DNA of 64,000 bases from NCBI GenBank assembly GCA_947471745.1, contig CANJKZ010000774.1, forward strand, positions 1,426,001 to 1,490,000. The letters run 5' to 3'. The DNA comes from Closterium sp. Naga37s-1. Its lineage: Eukaryota > Streptophyta > Zygnematophyceae > Desmidiales > Closteriaceae. Positions 58,801 through 64,000 of this stretch are shown here, piece by piece; position 1 is the stretch's first letter; each line of letters starts with the position of its first letter. Under the pieces are notes generated by a model. It was not told the origin of the DNA. It made no database searches and was given only the letters and a program-made list of their open reading frames with translations. The position numbers and the translations under genes were made by a program.

Positions 58801-60340
58801 CACCCCGAAGATGACAACTCTTCGAGTGTTGCTGCACGTCGCTGCTCAGCGTGACTACGAGCTCCACTCTCTGGACTTCAGCACAGCTTTCCTGCAGGGC
58901 AGCCTGCACGAGGAGATCTGGCTGCGCCGCCAACCTGGCTTCACCGGGTCGTTTCCTGCAGGTACCCAGTGGAGCCTCCGGTGGCCAGTCTACGATCTCC
59001 GCCAGGCGCCTCGCGAGTGGCACGACACACTCAGGACTACACTTGCGGCTCTTGGGTTTGCTCCTTCTACTGCTGACCCGTCGCTGTTTCTACGCACCGA
59101 CACCTCGCTGCCGCCATTCTACGTCCTTGTCTACGTCGACGACCTCGTCTTTGCCACTGCTGATACTGAGGCACTGACCCCTGTGAAGTCGGAACTGCAG
59201 AAGAGACACACCTGCACTGACCTGGGTGAACTGCGCAGCTATCTTAGCCTGCAGATCACCCGGGACAGAGCACGGCGCACCATCACCTTGACTCAGTCAC
59301 ACATGGTGCACCAGGTCCTTCAGCGTTTCGGCTTCTTGTTCTCCTCGCCATAGCCCACTTCTCTATCTACCGGCCACTCGCTCTCAGCTCCACCTTCGGA
59401 CGAGTCCGTAGAGCTGAGTGGTCCATACCCAGAGCCTGTGGGTTGCCTCATGTACCTGATGACGTGCACACGACCTGACCTCTCGTACCCTCTCAGCCTT
59501 CTGGATCGCTACGTGGCTCCCAGTAGGCACCCAAAGGTGCACTGGGATGCTTCGAAGAGGGTACTACGCTACTTGTGCAGTACGTTAGGTATGGGGCTCG
59601 TGCTAGGAGGACGGGGTCCAGTTGTCCTCACCGGTCACGGAGACGCCTCCTGGGTTGACGACTCAGCTACGCAGCGGTCGTCGCAGGGTTACACCTCCAG
59701 CCTTGGGTCCGGCTCGGTTTCTTGGCGGTCTACCCGCTCGTCTTCTGTTTTCAGCTCCAGTTGTGAGGCTGAGATCTACGCCGGCGCCATGGCTGCACAG
59801 GAGCTACGCTGGCTCACCTACCTGCTGACTGACTTGGGAGAGCAGCCTCGTTCGCCTCCAGTTCTGTACGTAGACAACAAGGCCATGATTGCCTTGTGTC
59901 ATGACCACAGACTGGAGCACAGAACGAAGCACATCGCTCTGTGATACTTCCTTGCTCGAGAGTTGCAGCAGCGTGGCCAGCTACGTCTTGCGTACGTGGC
60001 CACTAGGGCCAACACTGCTGATATATTCACCAAGGCACTTCCGCCTGGTGATCATCAGCGCTTCTCTACTGTGTAAGGCCTTGTACCTACTTTGCCTCAC
60101 TTGCTTACTGCTTGACTTGCTTGTACTGTGATCTACATATATACTTGCATGCTTGCACTTTCTAGGATATGAGGACTGTATTGTTTGTTCTCTTTATATC
60201 ACCCTGCATGTGAATTGACCTTTTAGCCCTTTTGCTTGTGCTCGGACTGTGTGGTGACTTTGTGATCCACCCTGAGCTTGCTTTGCTTTCTTGACTGGTC
60301 TTGTGACCACTTGTTCTCCCCCACTTTGCCTATGGGGGTG

Positions 60341-60472
60341 TGTCATAACATTATAGCTTTTACATTTGTGTAGGCTATAGTAGGGTAGCCCATAAGGGGT
60401 ACAACCCAATTAGGGTTAGTACTTGTACCCAGCTCTTTGCTAGTTCATTCATTCTCGTTTATTCTCTTGACA
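60341..60472 (+). repeat. 3' LTR of element H
   Basis: This 132-bp LTR has the inverted repeat GGGTACAA (60397-60404) / TTGTACCC (60423-60430). It is preceded by a purine tract. Confidence 0.85.
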
Positions 60473-61525
60473 CCCACCACCGTGCGCCAAGCTCTGTCCG
60501 GACCCGATAGTGAGAAATGGAAAGTAGCCATGGCGGCTAAAGTAGCAGCCCTGAAGCGGCGCGTAACCTGAAAGCTGGTTCCTTGATCATCTGCAAAGGG
60601 GAGAAAAATATTAAGCGGAAAATGGGTCTTCAGAATCAAGACACTCGCGGACGGGTCAATCAACAAATACAAAGTGAGATGGGTGGTTTGCGACTTCGAA
60701 CAAACTCACCTGGTGGATTACGACCAGACATTCGTGCCTGTCGGCCGGCACGCCTCGGTGCGCATTCTTATCTGCATGGCTGCCGTCAAACAACAGCCGC
60801 TCCGGCATATCTGCGTCTCCAACGCGTTCCTCTACGCAATCATCGACGCTATCATTTTCGTCAAGCAGCCGCACGCATTCGAAGAAAGTGACGGCGCTGT
60901 CTGCCTCCTCCAGAAATCCCCTTACGACATTAAGCAACTGCCTCGCCTATGGCAGCAGTACCTGCACACCATTCTTATCGAACTCGGCTTCGTCCAGCTA
61001 CCGCACGACCAAGGCATGTACCGGAAGGAATCACGCGGAAAGGACATCCTCCTCGTTGCCTACGTCGACGACCTGCTCTACAATGGCGATGACACGGAAC
61101 TGCTCGATCGCTTTGATGCAGAAATTAAGGAGAAGCTCGAGGTGACGATGAACCACAACATCACGCAATTCCTAGGTCTCAACATCACCCAGTCCACCAC
61201 CTCCATCCACCTCTCCACCGTGAAGTACGCGGAAACACTTGCGAAGAAATTCGCAATCGCCCCGCTCAACCTCACCACCCCCTTTCGCACTCCTCCTAAT
61301 CACGAACCCGACACCACACCGCTCTCCATCGAAGATCATCGGCTCTATCAGCAGCTGTTGGGGTGTCTCCTGTTCGCCGCCGTCACGTGCCGGCCGGATC
61401 TCTCCTACGTCGCAAGCCAGCTCGCACAGTAGCTGCGCTGACCTGAAGGGAAGAATCTGCTAGACCTACGCCGAGCACTCCAATACTTCATCTCTACTCC
61501 CAACGTCGGGCTCACCTATGTGGCT
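60473..61525 (+). mobile_element. Fragment L: reverse transcriptase of a different Copia lineage
   Basis: Recognisable Copia reverse transcriptase motifs are WVFRIKTLADGSINKYK, DYDQTFVPVGRHASVRIL, AYVDDLLYNGDD and LGCLLFAAVTCRPDLSYVAS. The wording is clearly unlike that of C-J. It has no GGAEP linker or poly-Gly and less extreme codon use. Its 5' side meets the 3' LTR of H and its 3' side is cut by the LTR of G at 61526. It is broken, with about two breaks visible. Confidence 0.82.
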
Positions 61526-61685
61526 TGTTAGAATACTAGCGAGAATGAATGACTAGGAAAGGGGGAGGGGTACAAGTACAATGTCGAGAGAAATAGTGTA
61601 CCCCCTAAGGCTAAACCCACTATAGCCTAGACAACTGTAAATACATAAACTAAGCCTAGATACAACTAAGCATATATGTTAGACA
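61526..61685 (-). repeat. 3' LTR of element G
   Basis: This 160-bp LTR includes a GGGGGTAC...GTACCCC inverted repeat and is preceded, in the element's sense, by a purine-rich stretch. Confidence 0.82.
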
Positions 61686-64000
61686 CACACCCATAGGCGA
61701 AGTGGGGGATAGCCAGAGCAAGCAATGGTCACAAGACCAGTCAAGAGAAGAAGCAAAGCAAAGCAAGCTCAGGGTGGATCACAAAGTCACCACACAGTCC
61801 GAGCACAAGCAAAGGGCCACAAGGCCAGTTCACATGCAGAGTTATACAAAGAGAACAAACAAAACAGTGATCATACCCTAGCAAGTGCAAGCATGCAGGT
61901 ATATAGATAGATCACAGTACAGGCAGAGTCAGGCAGTAAGTAAGTGAGGCAAAGTAGGCACAAGGCCTAACACAGTAACAAAGCGCTGATGATCACCAGG
62001 CGGAAGTGCCTTGGTGAAGACATCAGCAGTGTTGGCCCGAGTGGCCACGTACGCTAGACGAAGCTGACCACGCTGCTGCAACTCTCGAGCAAGGAAGTAT
62101 CGCAGAGCGATGTGCTTCGTTCTGTGCTCCAGAGTGTGCTCCTGACACATGGCTATCATGGCCTTGTTGTCTACGTACAGGACTGGAGGCGAACAAGGCT
62201 GCTCTCCCAAGTCGGTCAGCAAGTAGGTGAGCCAGCGTAGCTCCTGAGCAGCCATGGCTCCGGCGTAGATCTCAGCCTCACAGCTGGAGCTGAGAACTAA
62301 GGACGAGCGGGTAGACCGCCAAGAAACAGAGCCGGACCCAAGGCTGAAGGTGTAACCCTGCGACGACCGCCGCGTAGCTGAGTCGTCAACCCAGGAAGCG
62401 TCTGCGTGACCAGTGAGGACAACTGGACCCCGTCCTCCAAGCACAAGCCCCATGCCCGACGTACTGCACAGGTAACGCAGTACCCTCTTCGCAGCATCCC
62501 AGTGCACCTTTCGGTGCCTACCGGGAGCCACATAGCGAGCCAGAAGGCTGAGAGGGTACGCGAGGTCAGGTCGTGTGCAGGTCATCAGGTACATGAGGCA
62601 ACCCACAAGCTCTGGGTACGGACCACTCGGCTCTACGGACTCGTCCGAAGGTGGAGCTGAGAGCGAGTGGTTGGTAGACAGAGGAGTGAGCAGTGGCGAG
62701 GAGTACTGGAAGCCGAAGCGCTGAAGGACCTGGTGCACCATGTGTGACTGAGTCAGTGTGATGGTGCGCCGTGCTCTATCCTGGGTGATCTGCAGGCCAA
62801 GATTGCTGCGCAGTTCACCAAGGTCAGTGCAGGTATGTTTCTTCTGCAGCTCAGACTTCACAAGAGTCAGTGCCTCAGTGTCAGCCGTGGCAAAGACAAG
62901 GTCGTCGACGTACACTAGGACGTAGAAGGGCAGCAGCGAGGTGTCGGTGCGTAGAAACAGCGACGGGTCTGATGTAGAAGGAACAAACCCAAGAGTCGCA
63001 AGTGTAGTCCTGAGTGTGTCGTGCCACTCGCGAGGTGCCTGGCGGAGACCGTAGACTGGCCGGCGGAGGCTCCACAGAGTACCTGCAGGAAACGACCCAG
63101 TTAAACCAGGTGGTCGGGGTAGCCAGATCTCCTCGTGCAGGCTGCCTTGCAGGAAGGTTGTACTGAAGTCCAGGGAGTGTAACTCGTAGTCACGCTGAGC
63201 AGCTACGTGCAGCAACACCCGAAGAGTAGTCATCTTCCGGGTGGGGGAGAAGGTCTGGAAGTAGTCAACTCCCTGTCGCTTACTGAAACCTCGAGCAACA
63301 TAGCGCGCCTTGAAGGCAGGCGGAGAAGCCGGCGGCCGCTTCACCCTGAAGATCCACATGCCATCGACTATGTTCACCCCAAGTGGGGGAACCTCATCGA
63401 CGTAAGTGCCTGTGGACTTCCAGGATGCCATCTCAGCATCCATAGCTGCCTGCCACTGAGAGGAGTAAGGACCCGTAATCGCCTCTGCGTAAGAGCGCGG
63501 GGTCGGGATGTCTGGGGCATCTGGGTCTCCCTCAGGGGCAAGCAGCAAGGAAGTGAAACGAGGTAAAGCAGCTGCAAGACACTCAAAGTCCTCTTGCCTA
63601 TCCTCAAGGACGTCCGTGCCAAGAGCACACTCACCCCCGACGGACGGAGGACTGGCAGACACAGACTCAGCAACTAGAGCAGTGGTGTAGTCGAGACGGG
63701 AAGCAGCAGCAATGTCAAGCAGCTCAGCAACGAGAGCAGAAGCAGCAGCAGACTCAAAGGATGGGTCAGTGACAGCGGTGGCAAGAAGATGAGTGACAGT
63801 GGGACTGGCAGCACGCGCTCGGTCAGACTCAGGGTCAGAGACCTCAGGAAGAGAGGACTCAGGAGGAGCAGGCAGAGGAACACGTAGTGGAACAGAGGAA
63901 GGACGGAGTGCCATGGTGTGCGTGCCTGGGACAGGAGGAGGACGCGAACGAGGAGCGCGACGAGAAGTGCGAACAGGCGAGACAGGACGAGAAGCAGGCT
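61526..64000 (-). mobile_element. Element G: Copia retrotransposon, visible part looks whole, runs off the window
   Basis: The minus-strand 3' LTR at 61526-61685 (160 bp) starts TGTCTAACATATATG and ends TTCTAACA. Upstream in the element a single long open frame (61929 to at least 63914) covers the linker end, reverse transcriptase (YVDDLVFATA) and RNase H (ending ADVFTKALPPGDHQRF). No break is seen in the visible part. The 5' portion lies beyond 64000. Its LTR and 3' untranslated region resemble those of E, and it interrupts fragment L. Confidence 0.88.

Larger units (their letters stand above)
54828..60472 (+). mobile_element. Element H: Copia retrotransposon with both LTRs
   Basis: The 5' LTR runs from about 54828 to 54940 (incomplete at its start), with primer site TGGTTTCCGAGCAGG from 54941. 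The leader minisatellite lies at 54990-55860. Partial gag, integrase, GGAEP-type linker, reverse transcriptase (YVDDLVFATA) and RNase H (AEIYAGAMAAQELRW) follow. A purine tract CTATGGGGGTG precedes the 3' LTR 60341-60472 (132 bp, TGTCATAAC to CTCTTGACA). The overlapping parts of the LTRs differ at about 7 of 105 positions by eye. It is broken, with about five breaks including lost internal sequence. No target duplication is visible. Confidence 0.85.

Noticed and set aside
60397-60430. Telomere-like TTAGGGTTAG inside the LTRs
   Set aside because: Only one and a half units, always inside the GGGTACAA...TTGTACCC stem region, so it is LTR sequence rather than interstitial telomere.

Overview
This is a nuclear, eukaryotic, GC-rich window from a plant-lineage organism. 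The best fit is a streptophyte green alga, possibly a zygnematophyte such as Closterium. That is an inference from three things: a plant-type chloroplast adenylate kinase gene split by many GT-AG introns, plant-style Ty1/Copia elements with tRNA-Met-type primer sites (TGGTATCAGAGC), and dense G/C-rich minisatellites. There are no operons, CRISPR arrays or prokaryotic signals.

Layout. 1-2418 has no recognisable gene. 2419-13462 is one old, decayed Copia element (C). Two younger non-autonomous LTR elements lie inside it: A (7136-10270, target duplication CCACT) and B (10525-12635, target duplication GGAGT). 13463-17270 is AT-richer intergenic DNA with microsatellites and a 348-bp MITE-like element flanked by TTAA (16065-16412). 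17271-24498 (+) is a seven-exon adenylate kinase gene of the plastid AK5 type. Its third intron (18606-21925) hosts a complete hAT DNA transposon with an open 705-residue transposase, and its fifth intron is mostly a 15-bp minisatellite. 24972-31250 (-) is a 13-exon gene, convergent with the kinase. It encodes a 378-residue protein joining an Hsp70/Hsp90-binding type TPR domain to a metallo-beta-lactamase-fold hydrolase, and many of its introns carry minisatellites.

31712-64000 is a dense mosaic of Copia elements in both orientations. A two-gene PIF/Harbinger transposon (31804-35166) sits inside the LTR of element D. Then follow E (-), F (+), fragment K (+), J (+), I (-), H (+), a fragment of a different Copia lineage L (+), and G (-), which runs off the window. 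Most are broken; the visible part of G looks whole.

The two host genes are a plastid-type nucleotide kinase and a predicted chaperone-docking hydrolase. They share only their convergent position. Everything else is mobile DNA or simple repeat. Exon boundaries were derived by hand from reading frame, GT-AG sites and family motifs; only the first exon of the kinase is uncertain.
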